The notes under the pieces were generated by a model. That model worked only from the letters and a program-made list of their open reading frames with translations. It was not told the origin of the DNA and searched no databases. From positions 19,072-73,241 of the IMG/VR virus record IMGVR_UViG_3300030098_002069: 54,170 nucleotides of DNA, one strand, 5' to 3'. Shown here in pieces: positions 42,701-50,075 of this stretch. This DNA comes from a virus. Position 1 is the first letter of the stretch. Each line of letters opens with the position of its first letter. Made by a program: the position numbers and the translations under genes.

Positions 42701-42803
42701 CAAGGTATTCTAGTTCATCTAACTGATCGTCAGAGAACATATCAGGGTTAGCCCTGTATGTGTTGATTAGGCTTTTTACTTTATAGCCTTCGTAACTAGC
42801 CAA
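33717..42803 (-). CDS. giant virion/ejection protein with RNA-polymerase-like and AlkB domains
   Basis: 3028 residues. Visible regions: N-terminal domain (1-110) shared with the 271-aa neighbour; Gly-rich hydrophobic helices (110-260); a first barrel-like region with DGGIII at 756-761 and FDSSAKLRG around K827; RTP at 1165-1167 and the acidic triad D1204-K-D1206-S-D1208, as in the second double-psi beta-barrel of single-chain RNA polymerases. An AlkB dioxygenase domain (about 1850-2005) has H1922-x-D1924, H1980, R1992 and R1998. The helical end (2550-3028) has a hydrophobic stretch at 2888-2904. It lies among ejection-protein genes, so it is probably packaged and injected. The AlkB call is firm; the polymerase call is a motif-level inference. 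Confidence 0.75.
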   Translation of the reverse strand: MASYEGYKVKSLINTYRANPDMFSDDQLDELEYLAEINQIRFKRMQSDFSLRRGLQQAQAGFIEGLTTFDLIPKEPRNTGEAIFRQLGHLAGFAPAIMKAPLSLLRKPFGNTGFYKAIQSGIDTLDAMAVPMIASRGTKKLMDVSLNKSKLETLDFLRKGAKTRAITEEALGLGVASAVSSVWKGKDIMADAFVGGAIAGGAFGGIGNFVSVGKLYKGTPAQIDTANKRLRAGVASMFMGIPSTLRGDPTEMQIYEYLLGGFFGYNTRPAHEAAAGKWLLGEKQGEGRFSRDIRDIVDPELARDFKYLSKKTRKYIIEEHPMPSFKNSEGLKGSTGSALGYLEHHFPEYKWRDRAVDYYNKTEKSFKEQDIHSYYRKKARDTIDTRLIERIQDAISNSEALYNSQQSDFTDDVVLKRNRVNQLSERMYNDIEKDIFTNIKSFTDAVEGARSASLGKKGQDPQVEVFIERMKNILGDKVFKKHERKLRQHWHSDVEPLQKVHYIKLSKRNGKTYATVETADNQQVGAVSIGERYHKLPLEYIGYGKGFRFLTHGIDENGKPFKILKNRIDGSNVKFELSPARLKLVQNALNESGKYIYSGVKDKDFLMTANYADSLGNIQLTKEMIFEALSQGDNVKLLAIRKSYEHSERVEKSVFGENSNHERKWISNVMHHAANNKLVDPNAPNLNQLHRLLGKGYGKSVADFNKRMQLLSNRMTPLSPLSFKKTNPDGLMRVVIIKDINTTAPKHQEKESSDTDGGIIIRKAFYDAGAHAIGLDPKSGHYKPVLVGATNLGTFATKSNGQRANEVWDKFMEANNVDFLVFDSSAKLRGEHQTSDIGYKKGWYETTGGTKKPQIELFNRDPLKIYEFPIDNLQLSTGTFENVVKAIKGEEIPIQLYGQSNEIQAPEFAKEYFKEVIEPSLAGSARGRELVRAFEKTEGKDVKGFIKLMNEHDLGVMEIPFEFVRDYVLKNKEPKITRLFMDKLNKLDKEGFFDMDFEFDANADYKQFHATNKLLSEAMRDTYLVRNVLFKDNWHNAYKKYLVRRFSNPYIEHGGKSWLKAFTPDQMMYVDIDPKKKTRNLREGEVYLDEAFRNMPINNRYIPEKDLINILFEKGIDVKQTNLDIRNEPVTLGEAWVQYRKSHNKGMSKPDVAKWNTTFNLLAIRTPADSMSGTRVLRFRGFTGQRGAGSFTHHKDNVYLGGADKDSDSIKIFQGFSNKLTKKFKDVASERAHLKGEYRDRLEKEFTDPNISENEIQRYKGYKLQEGDKGYKEGNDIYFRSFLFSPAYRHKVAEGSNKGKGGLGYGLSAKIVMQNWIDYVKLNGGNYSFSFKGVNGKEYEATVSLKDGLVNGQTRDQYFRDLGTLIVNKSADASNDPTVIDYPNFRRMLFDSAFKTEVYSKTTGEKVMGSNLDGDRYFGYKEINEWGNKSHLAAIRDAINVAKPLSTPKSLSIKKIKDFIYKTDTFGKKTLKNKFFVPLDFIDSIGLEIGETANTSINDVRYRVTRDRNSKENAVYRISDLYVKDSMSLHDMAHTINWVKSKIHGDKALKTVIPSLVNKMYDMGINLNNLRFPDIIESHKTIKERLPIEISRTGALKSYSEKEISQFVEKHLGILIDNMLINSQGYISNLAAVNNFNRVLDSIGKTYGQLGTIELLHKHFIRIHKELADKNIKGDITSKLIPEVVERQNKIKAFMRNRPESKEEADGRIVELEAKIERANKDLSDLAVKNGISPKPLLDYFHALLLSPITGYRQKNVKADLPEVNHNKTIHGSSNIPFEAKREYYQKMEEMYDRALTKDIQLKVDPIKISERRNPESKIVEYENKKILHLINKIKNVDMKKLDAAIEWEQGEIGGRKEPRLTAYYGDKGTDYSYSGKEPIPPKPWIPEILAIKRQIEDITGVKFNSVLVNKYRNEKDSIGRHADNEPELGTNPIIASVSFGAEVPFNLHSIKKGGRDYRINLKENDLLIMQGETQEQFLHSVPKATEGRKPRINLTFRRTSMKESKPEDRVKIKLDVEKRRNEPVLETINEVIDSDALNLLALNDHMVKGVKEFRKNMEDHRVLSENFNEWFKYFTSILSGGGVPRSADTITFDDVMAINKYIEGIRDPYGLKFKLKYWHLDPRFVDEKLSSKGMFKPYYAYHGLVKTSKGLEWQPVYHFTSPIGSIGKYWQRAEMHITKDKNFSQKFLDPVTNYLNNFSAKEQHRLFKELFRYREEGYRPTDVKELKKLEGLDKHVTKFFEHVGDKFIYTKDRYQNKVSDNQGKWELDSDFDGWYKKTGGVLNKYMRWNKDGQFDHKHFRLNVIEKNLESPEIINLIGTEGFKRYQFEYKLEKLIQGKKNIKDLKDFRLKNRKNYQSIGKFEYSEYMPHMNFGYNKGARREIKEWIQTETERRIAEDVANGVKEEVAIENAQKWQYKMENKAMEQGDSLSLKDILLADFSKITEKDLEVTVDEQGSMPAPLRDRAFNMVGYDKRPVLLTDYMDKIIRGYYKNATAIKGQYEIDNMLHGMSKSYKVSKAEKLKLHGSVYKSYPEVWADYIRLYMQSILGHQSYFNTRMTEGIDPLKLRDRKNLFYLTSDESMVRGYEYLYERKGWKPPFIKNAPVDKEARIEYFSRKIHEFGRMEAQYQLMSLLANTGTWATNIFSGNAMTAGSAGVRNFFRSFSDKQIYKRLLSDADGKPVIKLNNGKYAKTKKELLQYLEERGVIDNFIQNEFEVNTDLTSGLKKAGVNIKDIQRDITKAMKSGRGKGEETVLEVIDRYGVKDLMIKYGSFFMQHSEKVNRLNAFTAHAIQTINRYGVEGRELSIKDDFVFDMAMRGIENTQFLYQNSARPAFMRTAMGKVLSRFKLFVWNSIRVRKEFYRQAKLYGFRKGTPEYERFKDIYTIDMFMFAMGSAFMFSIFDTALAPPLDTIQSIADSLYGDKRERDMAFFGSKLGALNLLKPPIARIPDAAWELLTGDWEKFSSYTAYTMFPFGRGIRQIKQLVESPERVGEITLRLPVNAARSRLRRAERRGLQQEQIEEMLGES

Positions 42804-42805
42804 TT

Positions 42806-43621
42806 CTAGTCGCCGAATCCACCCATCATATAATCAGCTCCACCTATTGCTGTAGCACCACCAGCACCAGCTAATAACATTTGTGCTTGTTCTAAGCCAA
42901 TGTTTAGTCTAGCAGCTAATTGAGCAGCAGCATCTGAAGCAGCCCTAGTTCCACCACGTACTAATTCTGGAGCCAGTCTTCTTGCACCTGCAACACCTCT
43001 AACACCAAGGTCTCTAGCACCTCTGGCACCTCTAATTGCTAAATCTCTAGCACCTCTAACACCCCTAGCACCTTCATATCTTGCTCTATGATATAATGGA
43101 CTTCCAGCTAGTCTATCTCTAGCACGACCTATAGCTTGTCTAGGATTCTGCATACCATATCTAAGATTATGATAGGCAGGACTTTTAGCTAATATGTCTG
43201 CACCTTTACCACCAATATTTCTACCTTGTTGGCTCATTTTTTGAGCTATCTGTCTTATTCTATCTTTTGGATTAACACTAGTACCCATATTCCAAACACC
43301 TCTAGCACCTTTTGCAGCTAGTCCTAAACTACCACCAAATCCAGCTATAGTTCCTAGTCCACTTGCAAATTGGTCTAAACCAGTTTCACCATAGACAGAC
43401 TCACCTCTTGATTGTGGCTCCCATTGGTCAGGCATTAGCAATCCTAATGTCATCATATCAAGAGCACTATAAGCACCCTTTGCTAAAGGTCTTGACTCTT
43501 TTCTAAAGTGCTGACCCATTTGTTTTGCCATCATTGCAATAGCTTCTGCCTCATTATCGTTATAACGATTAGGGTTTCTATTGTAATCTATTAACAATGA
43601 CCTCATTTGATCTCTGTTCAT
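42806..43621 (-). CDS. ejection protein sharing N-terminal domain with the giant protein
   Basis: 271 residues. Residues 1-100 (DYNRNPNRY, ALDMMTLGLLMP, RGESVYGETG, GLGTIAGFGG) align with the start of the 3028-aa protein. Residues 160-225 are a run of GARGVRGARDL-like Ala/Arg/Gly repeats. The end is Ala/Gly-rich and could insert into membranes. It precedes the giant gene by 2 bases. Its features fit an internal virion protein ejected with DNA. Confidence 0.6.
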   Translation of the reverse strand: MNRDQMRSLLIDYNRNPNRYNDNEAEAIAMMAKQMGQHFRKESRPLAKGAYSALDMMTLGLLMPDQWEPQSRGESVYGETGLDQFASGLGTIAGFGGSLGLAAKGARGVWNMGTSVNPKDRIRQIAQKMSQQGRNIGGKGADILAKSPAYHNLRYGMQNPRQAIGRARDRLAGSPLYHRARYEGARGVRGARDLAIRGARGARDLGVRGVAGARRLAPELVRGGTRAASDAAAQLAARLNIGLEQAQMLLAGAGGATAIGGADYMMGGFGD

Positions 43622-43643
43622 TTTATTCTCCTGTTATTCTAAA

Positions 43644-44165
43644 TTACCAATTTATATCTGTTGCTTCTAATAAATTCATTGGAGTAGCAGCAGGATATTG
43701 AGTATTTATTATATTAGTTAATTCTGGATACCATTTAGTTATATGATCTGTGGCTCTTGGTTCATCTGGAATAAGGTGTCTACCAGCTTCTCTTGACCCA
43801 CGTTCTGCTGCAGACTCAGTAAGAGGATTAGCATCAACCATCCATTGCATAAACCTATACCAAGGTGTTGCTCCATCAAGGTTTTCAGCCTGATTTCTCC
43901 TTCTCATAAAATCTACTTCATCTTCTTTCTTTTTTTGCTTTGCTTCAATAAAGCTACCTAATTCATCAAACATCTTATTTCTTTTATCCCAGTCTGTTTG
44001 CATCCTGCCTTCTCTAGCTTGATTTATAGCTAAATTACCTTCATTTACAGCAGCCTGTCTTTCATTTACACTAGCTTTTCTAGCTCCAAGAACAGCATCT
44101 AATAAACTTCTACTTCCTTCAGAACTATAACCTGTCCAGCGTTGTTGCATTTGTGGTACTATCAT
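43644..44165 (-). CDS. putative internal virion/ejection protein
   Basis: 173 residues, largely helical: a QMQQRWTGYSSEGSRSLLD start, an Ala/Gln/Arg coiled coil (AVNEGNLAINQAREGRMQTDW), a basic KKKEDEVDFMRRRNQ and a C-terminal region with Pro and Trp. No enzymatic motif. Position in the block between tail protein and giant protein suggests an ejection protein. Confidence 0.55.
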   Translation of the reverse strand: MIVPQMQQRWTGYSSEGSRSLLDAVLGARKASVNERQAAVNEGNLAINQAREGRMQTDWDKRNKMFDELGSFIEAKQKKKEDEVDFMRRRNQAENLDGATPWYRFMQWMVDANPLTESAAERGSREAGRHLIPDEPRATDHITKWYPELTNIINTQYPAATPMNLLEATDINW

Positions 44166-44174
44166 ATTATTCTC

Positions 44175-45014
44175 CTAAGTTGTTTTGTTCATTCCTAAGA
44201 ATGACCCACCTAAATTAAACAAGTTATTACTCATATTGTTTCTCCAAGATGATTGTGCATTTTGATTCTGAACTTGTTGATTGTATTGTGCTTGTTTTAA
44301 ATACTGATTATAAGTATTCTGATTTTGTGTATTAAATTGCTGATTAGCTAAAGCTCTTTGGTCTATTCCACTAGCAAATTGTCCACCTTGACCATAAGCT
44401 TGTGTAGCCATTTGACCAAACTGACCAGCCATACCAAGAGAAGTATTCATAATACCTTGCATACCCTGAGCATATTGATCTCCTGCTTGTCTATTAGTTA
44501 CAGCATCATATACATTACCCATTCCCATAACACCTCTAGCTGCCATTGCTGCATTCATATTGCCAATAGTTTGCTGTCTCATGTCTCCTACATTCTGTCT
44601 AAGGTTCTGAAACATTCTTTGATTATAAGAACCACTTGGATTTATCATATCTTGATAAGTATTTCTAAAATCTTTTCCTAGTCCAAAACTATTCTTTATA
44701 CTTTGAGTTAAAAGTGGATTAGTTTGATAATCACTCTTTGATAAATCAAAACTAAAGTCCTGATTTATATTCTCAGGCTTATTCATAGCCCCTGTTAACA
44801 AACCCATTCCAGCTGACGCTATTCCTAGATACGGACTTGCTGCTGTTAAAAAACTACTCATATTAAAATTACTCCCTGTTGGTTGATTAGCTACTACATT
44901 TCCAGAAAAACCTGCCATAAGAGGAGAATTGTATGTACCTCTTATTAAATTTGGTTGCTGACCTGTTGGATCTGGAACACTTAATTGAGATCCTTGATTT
45001 ACATAATTAGGCAT
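44175..45014 (-). CDS. Gln/Asn-rich ejection protein candidate
   Basis: 279 residues. Exceptionally rich in Asn, Gln, Met and Gly, with an AAMAARGVMGMGNVYDAVTNRQAG helical region and a C-terminal QNQNTYNQYLKQAQYNQQ run. Composition and position are like P22 gp7/gp20-type internal proteins. The N-terminal part contains Gly-rich hydrophobic helix LGIASAGMGLLTGAM. Structural role inferred. Confidence 0.6.
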   Translation of the reverse strand: MPNYVNQGSQLSVPDPTGQQPNLIRGTYNSPLMAGFSGNVVANQPTGSNFNMSSFLTAASPYLGIASAGMGLLTGAMNKPENINQDFSFDLSKSDYQTNPLLTQSIKNSFGLGKDFRNTYQDMINPSGSYNQRMFQNLRQNVGDMRQQTIGNMNAAMAARGVMGMGNVYDAVTNRQAGDQYAQGMQGIMNTSLGMAGQFGQMATQAYGQGGQFASGIDQRALANQQFNTQNQNTYNQYLKQAQYNQQVQNQNAQSSWRNNMSNNLFNLGGSFLGMNKTT

Positions 45015-45017
45015 ACT

Positions 45018-45269
45018 CTAATCCTTATTTAATGTTAATGACGTCTTAGCCCAGCCTTCGCTAGTTCGACCTTGTATTTCATAAGATGTGCCACTATTAG
45101 ACCTAACTATCCTAATGTCACCTTCTTTACCTGATGACTCTTCTTTATCAATAATAGTTTCTCTATTATTTACTGCACTAATAAGCTCGTTTAAATCATC
45201 ATAAATCTTATCTACGACTCTTTGTAGATTATTATCATTTATTTTTTGTGAACGCTTTTTACTTATCAT
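45018..45269 (-). CDS. small coiled-coil structural protein
   Basis: 83 residues: N-terminal helix (RVVDKIYDDLNELISAVN) then GKEGDIRIVRSNSGTSYEIQGRTSEGWAKTSLTL, a short beta tail that recurs at the ends of trimeric tail or spike proteins in marine phages. Four-base overlap with the 1004-aa gene. It may cap or trimerise the tail tip. Confidence 0.55.
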   Translation of the reverse strand: MISKKRSQKINDNNLQRVVDKIYDDLNELISAVNNRETIIDKEESSGKEGDIRIVRSNSGTSYEIQGRTSEGWAKTSLTLNKD

Positions 45270-48200
45270 GACATACTCTTTGTTTTTTTAAGTTTTCTAT
45301 AAACAATTCTTAATGCATCAATAATTGAAGTTGAATCATTTACATCTACTTTTATTTGAAGATGTCTAGCTTTTGTAGGGGTACTTAAAGCAGCATAAGA
45401 AGAACTATTTTCTGCTGTATTTACTGTAATGGTAGGAGTAGAATCTTCAGAAAGAGCCTCTACTTTAAAAAACTTTTTATCTACTGTTGAGTCACCCATT
45501 GTAAATTTTTTACTATACCACTTAAAATTAGATTTTCTTGTATCATTTTTAGGGTCAAATGGTTGTATTAATCCGTGTTCTGTATCTGAGATTAAAACTT
45601 GATTATTTTTACCCACTATAGAACTATAAACTCCATAAATTCCATAGCCACCGCTTAATCCATTCTCTCTAGTCCATACATCCCATCTATTTTTTGGAAC
45701 AGTATATACTAAAGTATGAGGAAAATATTGACTACTATTTTTTCGAGTGTAAAAAAAATAAAAAGACTTTCTAAATCCATCATATGCAACAAGAATATTA
45801 TCGTAATAAGAAGAATCGCTAAAAGAAGTTAAATACTCCATAGAACTATATCTTGATTCAAGATCATCGTGTTGTTCTGAATATTTTATTTGTTGAGCAA
45901 TATCATTTATTGATTTTCCATCATAATAATAAATACTACTATAATCCATCCAACACATGCCAATATCAGACACAACTACAGAATTTTGATTTCTACATCC
46001 TATACCTTCTAAAGTATCTTCTATATACATACCATCAGGATTTATTACATATATACTATTTTCTGAAAAAGCATATAGCCTACCATTAAAAGATTCTAAT
46101 GCTACTGGTTTACTTGGTAGTAATAAAAAATCTTTAGCCCAATTAAATTGGTCAAAATTAAATGGTCTTGATTTAAATATATAATTTGTAGCATTATCTA
46201 TATCTTCATGAGAACAGTCTGAGATATATAGATAATTATTTATTTTAGCACTTAATCCATATTTAGGTAAGGTATTAATTACAGCTTCTGATATACCAGT
46301 TCTTGATTCATAAGAAGCGTAAGATGCTCCATGATCAATTATGGTTTTTGTATAATAATTACCCCAATCTGGATTACTAGTATTAGTATCTGTTACTTGC
46401 CACCCGTTTTTTAATGAAACACTTTTTACTAATCTAAAAAAAGATGATGGCTGTTCAGCATCATTTACTCCCGTATCAGACCTGTAAATATTAATATGTG
46501 TTACTCTTTTACTTAATCCCGATGGATATATATCTATTTTTATATTTAAAGAATCTTCCCCAATACTAGTGTGGTCTAAAAACTCCCAAGATGATAATGG
46601 AGATTCTTGATAACCATCATATAGAAAAGATGTTGCATAAAAATAATCTTTACCAGTATCTATACTTCCAGCTACAGATGAGTTATCTGTAATTGTGAAA
46701 TCAACCTCACCTGATAACTTTATAGAGATTGCTCCACCTGTAGATGTCCCCCACCTTGCTTGACCAGCACTAGAAAATATATTATACGTACCAGATGTTT
46801 CATCACCAATAGCAGCTTCAATGTCTTGATTTGAAGCTGATACAGTTCTACCTAAAACTGCTGTATTTACTCCAGTAACTGAAGGTTTAGAAACTCTTTG
46901 AAGATCTGAATTAGTACTTGCAGAACCTTTTGATATAAAATTTAAATAAGTGCTATTAGAAGTACTTTTAGTTAAATACGTTTCATTGTAAGCACTATCA
47001 AAATCAGCGTGATACGCAAAAACAGTTCCAGCTCCACTATTACTTGTTAATTTATCACCTGAAGAGTTATCAAATTTAACAAGCATTAAAAAATACATTA
47101 TATTCCCATATGATGTTCCACCACCACCAGAATAATATCCTAAATAATTTCCAGCACTACTACCATAATGCCATCTTACATTTGCAGCACTATCTGCTTT
47201 AACTACATGTGCGGTTAGACCTATATAATTAGTACTCCCAGAAGGAATCATTAAAGGTAACTTTGTAGTTCTAAATTTTACTTCACATTCTATTCCAGTT
47301 TCACTAGCGTGATCTGTAGTTATAAGTGCCCAATCTCCTGTTGTTGGAGTACCACCTGAAGCACCAGCCCAAGGAGTTCTATCTTCTACAGCTTGAGATG
47401 ATGAACTTGTTGTTAGATTAGCAGTAGCTACATTCCACAAAACTGAAACAGCAGCATTATTATGTCCTTTTGCTAACCATAAATAATCCCCTTGTTCTGC
47501 GATGTCAGTAACACTAGTATCTCCCGTAAAGTTAGACAATGGTCTAGTAGATAATATATCCATATTATCTGGGTCAATTTTTAATATCGTCAAATCATTA
47601 GATATTTCATCCGCTACCCATAAATTTCCATCACTAGCTAAACACATTGCTTTTGTTTTTGTAAAAAAATAATCAGATCTCTTTACTAATTTTCCAGTAG
47701 AAACATCAAATTTGTAAACATATGTTCCGTTTTCTTTTATAGTGTAACAAAAGTTATTACTAGAATCATTTACTACAGTATGCATATTAGAAAATGGACT
47801 AGGTGCTCTTAATTCTGCATTATCTACTTGTAACCCACTAGGAGTGCTTCCTCCAAATTGTTTGTGTGGTATAATACCAACCCATTTAGGGTCTCTTGTT
47901 TTTCCAAGACCCATATGTACTTCTTTGTTATTCACTTGTTGAGCTGCAATACTAGTATCGGTACCAAAAGTACCAGATTCTAAAGTTGTTACACTAGAAG
48001 GAGTGCCGTAGACATCATCTATTTTTTTTATATCAAAATCAGACCTATCCACATAAACTAGTCTATATGTTCCATCATCATTTATCATTGACATTCTTCT
48101 AGTATCTACTCCTGCTTTTATAGCAGTAGCATCTTCTTGTATTGCTTGTAAAGAACCAGCTTGTCCATAAGGGTCTATATTCTCACTATATACTGCTGCA

Positions 48201-48280
48201 TCATCTGGAATGTCTCTATCATCTGGATTATAAACATTACCAGATTCAAATCTATTTATTTCAAATAATTCTTTAGGCAC
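45266..48280 (-). CDS. tail nozzle/stabilisation protein
   Basis: 1004 residues, nearly all beta. The N-terminal FESGNVYNPDDRDIPDDAAVYSENIDPYGQAGSL is typical of podovirus tail-hub/stabilisation proteins, and many Asp/Ser/Gly strand repeats (LASDGNLWVADEISNDLTIL, DSSYYDNILVAY) suggest a propeller or stacked beta domains. It sits between small structural genes and the metallophosphoesterase. It probably forms the short tail tube through which DNA and the ejection proteins pass. Confidence 0.65.
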   Translation of the reverse strand: MPKELFEINRFESGNVYNPDDRDIPDDAAVYSENIDPYGQAGSLQAIQEDATAIKAGVDTRRMSMINDDGTYRLVYVDRSDFDIKKIDDVYGTPSSVTTLESGTFGTDTSIAAQQVNNKEVHMGLGKTRDPKWVGIIPHKQFGGSTPSGLQVDNAELRAPSPFSNMHTVVNDSSNNFCYTIKENGTYVYKFDVSTGKLVKRSDYFFTKTKAMCLASDGNLWVADEISNDLTILKIDPDNMDILSTRPLSNFTGDTSVTDIAEQGDYLWLAKGHNNAAVSVLWNVATANLTTSSSSQAVEDRTPWAGASGGTPTTGDWALITTDHASETGIECEVKFRTTKLPLMIPSGSTNYIGLTAHVVKADSAANVRWHYGSSAGNYLGYYSGGGGTSYGNIMYFLMLVKFDNSSGDKLTSNSGAGTVFAYHADFDSAYNETYLTKSTSNSTYLNFISKGSASTNSDLQRVSKPSVTGVNTAVLGRTVSASNQDIEAAIGDETSGTYNIFSSAGQARWGTSTGGAISIKLSGEVDFTITDNSSVAGSIDTGKDYFYATSFLYDGYQESPLSSWEFLDHTSIGEDSLNIKIDIYPSGLSKRVTHINIYRSDTGVNDAEQPSSFFRLVKSVSLKNGWQVTDTNTSNPDWGNYYTKTIIDHGASYASYESRTGISEAVINTLPKYGLSAKINNYLYISDCSHEDIDNATNYIFKSRPFNFDQFNWAKDFLLLPSKPVALESFNGRLYAFSENSIYVINPDGMYIEDTLEGIGCRNQNSVVVSDIGMCWMDYSSIYYYDGKSINDIAQQIKYSEQHDDLESRYSSMEYLTSFSDSSYYDNILVAYDGFRKSFYFFYTRKNSSQYFPHTLVYTVPKNRWDVWTRENGLSGGYGIYGVYSSIVGKNNQVLISDTEHGLIQPFDPKNDTRKSNFKWYSKKFTMGDSTVDKKFFKVEALSEDSTPTITVNTAENSSSYAALSTPTKARHLQIKVDVNDSTSIIDALRIVYRKLKKTKSMS

Positions 48281-49034
48281 TAATTAATTTCCCGTTATAT
48301 GTTGTATAGCCATTACTTATTGTATGTACCATAAGATTAAAATTTCCATTAGTCATAATGTCTACTACTCCCACATTATGACTCCAATTAGTAGGTCTAC
48401 CTTTTAAATAACTCTTTGTCATATCAGTTAAACATCCCATTGAATGTGCCATGTGTGCTCCATCAATGTGTTGGATGGTTGCTTTTTGGCAGTCATGAGT
48501 GTGCCCGTAGATAACGTTGCATCCCAATTGTAAGGCATGAGTTCTTGCGTGGGAGACACCCATGTAATGCCCCCCGTGATATGCGTAGAGTTTGCTTCCA
48601 AGTACTCTAAATACTTCTCCATATTTATGCCATTCATATCCTCTCTCATCAAACTTAAATGCTTTTCTTGAACCATATTGTGTTAAGTACGGATTTTCTT
48701 CGACAAAGTTGTCAAACCAGAGTTCGTGATTTCCTTGTGCAAAAATCTTCTTCTTGCATTGTATTCTACGTAAAACTTCATCAATCTCATCAAGTCCTTT
48801 ATTTCCCGCCTCAATTTCTTTTTTTATTGCTGGTAATTGGTACTCAAGAGGTGGTCTTTTTTTCTTAGACCATTGCCAATGTGATACCGATTCACCATCA
48901 ATAGTGTCTCCTAATAGCAGAAACGCTGTAGGTTTTACTTCTTCTAGTACATTTAATGCACATGCAAATGCCTTCTTATCATGATTTGGGAAGTGAATGT
49001 CTGGAAAGACAACCACTCTTTCTTTTATAGTCAT
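48273..49034 (-). CDS. metallophosphoesterase (calcineurin-like)
   Basis: 253 residues. D12-x-H14 (PDIH), GDTID at 42-46, GNHE at 101-104, HGGH at 153-156 and GHTH at 177-180 are the full set of two-metal phosphoesterase motifs. Length is normal. It lies between the M15 peptidase and the tail gene, overlapping the latter by 8 bases. Substrate unknown; phage members are proposed to act on nucleic-acid ends or cyclic nucleotides. Confidence 0.85.
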   Translation of the reverse strand: MTIKERVVVFPDIHFPNHDKKAFACALNVLEEVKPTAFLLLGDTIDGESVSHWQWSKKKRPPLEYQLPAIKKEIEAGNKGLDEIDEVLRRIQCKKKIFAQGNHELWFDNFVEENPYLTQYGSRKAFKFDERGYEWHKYGEVFRVLGSKLYAYHGGHYMGVSHARTHALQLGCNVIYGHTHDCQKATIQHIDGAHMAHSMGCLTDMTKSYLKGRPTNWSHNVGVVDIMTNGNFNLMVHTISNGYTTYNGKLISA

Positions 49035-49037
49035 TCA

Positions 49038-49418
49038 TCATCCTCTAATTTCTACATGAACTAAGTCATCAAAAGAGTTATCTTTTATTTCGCCGTCACT
49101 ATCCCAGTCGCCTCCCCAGCGAATATTGACTCCCATTTGTTTTCCTATGCCTCTAACCATTCCACCCATATAGTGAAACCGTTCTCTATCTTCCCAATCA
49201 ATTGGGTAGGGAGCTAAGTCAACTGCTTTTCCTTCTAAGTGTTTACTGTACTTTGTCTTTGACTTTCCTTGAGCTACCAGTTCTATTTGTCTAGCCTCTG
49301 TTCTCAAGCCCTCAATAATAGTAACATCCATTATCTTTATCAGCTCATTCAGAACATTTACGAGTTCTGGCTTAACTCCCTTTAATCTTTCTTTAGATCT
49401 TTTTCCAAATCTAGGCAT
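49038..49418 (-). CDS. M15-type murein peptidase (endolysin)
   Basis: 126 residues from ATG 49418, which overlaps the previous stop (TAATG); an upstream ATG at 49430 lies inside the preceding gene. S59-K-H60-L-E-G-K-A-V-D67 is the SxHxxGxAxD zinc motif of the VanY/L-Ala-D-Glu endopeptidase family, with the third ligand H121 in LVHVEI. It cuts cell-wall peptides at lysis. No signal peptide, so it needs the adjacent small membrane proteins for release. Confidence 0.85.
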   Translation of the reverse strand: MPRFGKRSKERLKGVKPELVNVLNELIKIMDVTIIEGLRTEARQIELVAQGKSKTKYSKHLEGKAVDLAPYPIDWEDRERFHYMGGMVRGIGKQMGVNIRWGGDWDSDGEIKDNSFDDLVHVEIRG

Positions 49419-49651
49419 TAGAATTTCCAAACAAGTTTAACTGCAGCAGATAGTACATCCATACATTCTTTTGCAATAGCTTGTTGTTCTGCTTTACTTA
49501 TCTTACCATCTTTAGATGCTTCATGGTATTTCTCAGCTACTTCCTTAATCTCTTTCAAGATTATTCTATACTTAGTAGCTACCATAGTAGCCATACCACC
49601 AAGTATTATTGCAAGTAAGTATGCTGCGTTTTCTAAGTTTAACCAGTCCAT
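49418..49651 (-). CDS. small membrane protein, holin candidate (right copy)
   Basis: 77 residues: one transmembrane helix (AYLLAIILGGMATMVATKYR), then the DGKISKAEQQAIAKECMDV helix and WKF end, clearly homologous to 1096-1329. Directly upstream of the M15 endolysin with a stop/start overlap, the classic place for a holin. Confidence 0.65.
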   Translation of the reverse strand: MDWLNLENAAYLLAIILGGMATMVATKYRIILKEIKEVAEKYHEASKDGKISKAEQQAIAKECMDVLSAAVKLVWKF

Positions 49652-49798
49652 TTAAGACTCCTTTATCTTTTTTGTTTTTAAATATAAATAATAAATTTGT
49701 ATTGCAAACATAATACACATTAGGATACCTGATATAATATCTGTCCAGTAAACCACACCTAAGCTCGTGCTTATTCCAGTAACTTTTATACTATCCAT
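49652..49798 (-). CDS. small membrane protein
   Basis: 48 residues with a hydrophobic stretch DIISGILMCIMFAIQIYYLYL and a Lys-rich tail. Not present in the left module. Its start overlaps the stop of the 94-aa gene by 8 bases. Lysis-related by position; not recognised. Confidence 0.5.
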   Translation of the reverse strand: MDSIKVTGISTSLGVVYWTDIISGILMCIMFAIQIYYLYLKTKKIKES

Positions 49799-50075
49799 TA
49801 TTTCTTAATCTTTCTACTTCTCTTTCAAGGTATTCAAGTCTTTGATTTTGTTTTATATCAGCAGGTATTTCTGCATCTTGATTAGCTTCCGCATCTTCTT
49901 CTATATCTATAATATGTTCTTCATTCATAGCTACTTGATATTCTAAAAACGATATACGAGCATTTAATTGACTGTATCCCCACACTAACATAACTACAAA
50001 TGTAACTGCTTGTATTATCATAGGTAGGCTAATTGTCATAGAACTATTATCTGATATAGCTTTATTGTTTTCCAT
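49791..50075 (-). CDS. membrane-anchored coiled-coil protein
   Basis: 94 residues: transmembrane segment at about 18-38 (LPMIIQAVTFVVMLVWGY), then an acidic coiled coil ending LEREVERLRNNG. Architecture like the neighbouring proteins and the left-hand 73-aa protein, sequence different. Overlaps the 106-aa gene by 14 bases. Confidence 0.6.
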   Translation of the reverse strand: MENNKAISDNSSMTISLPMIIQAVTFVVMLVWGYSQLNARISFLEYQVAMNEEHIIDIEEDAEANQDAEIPADIKQNQRLEYLEREVERLRNNG

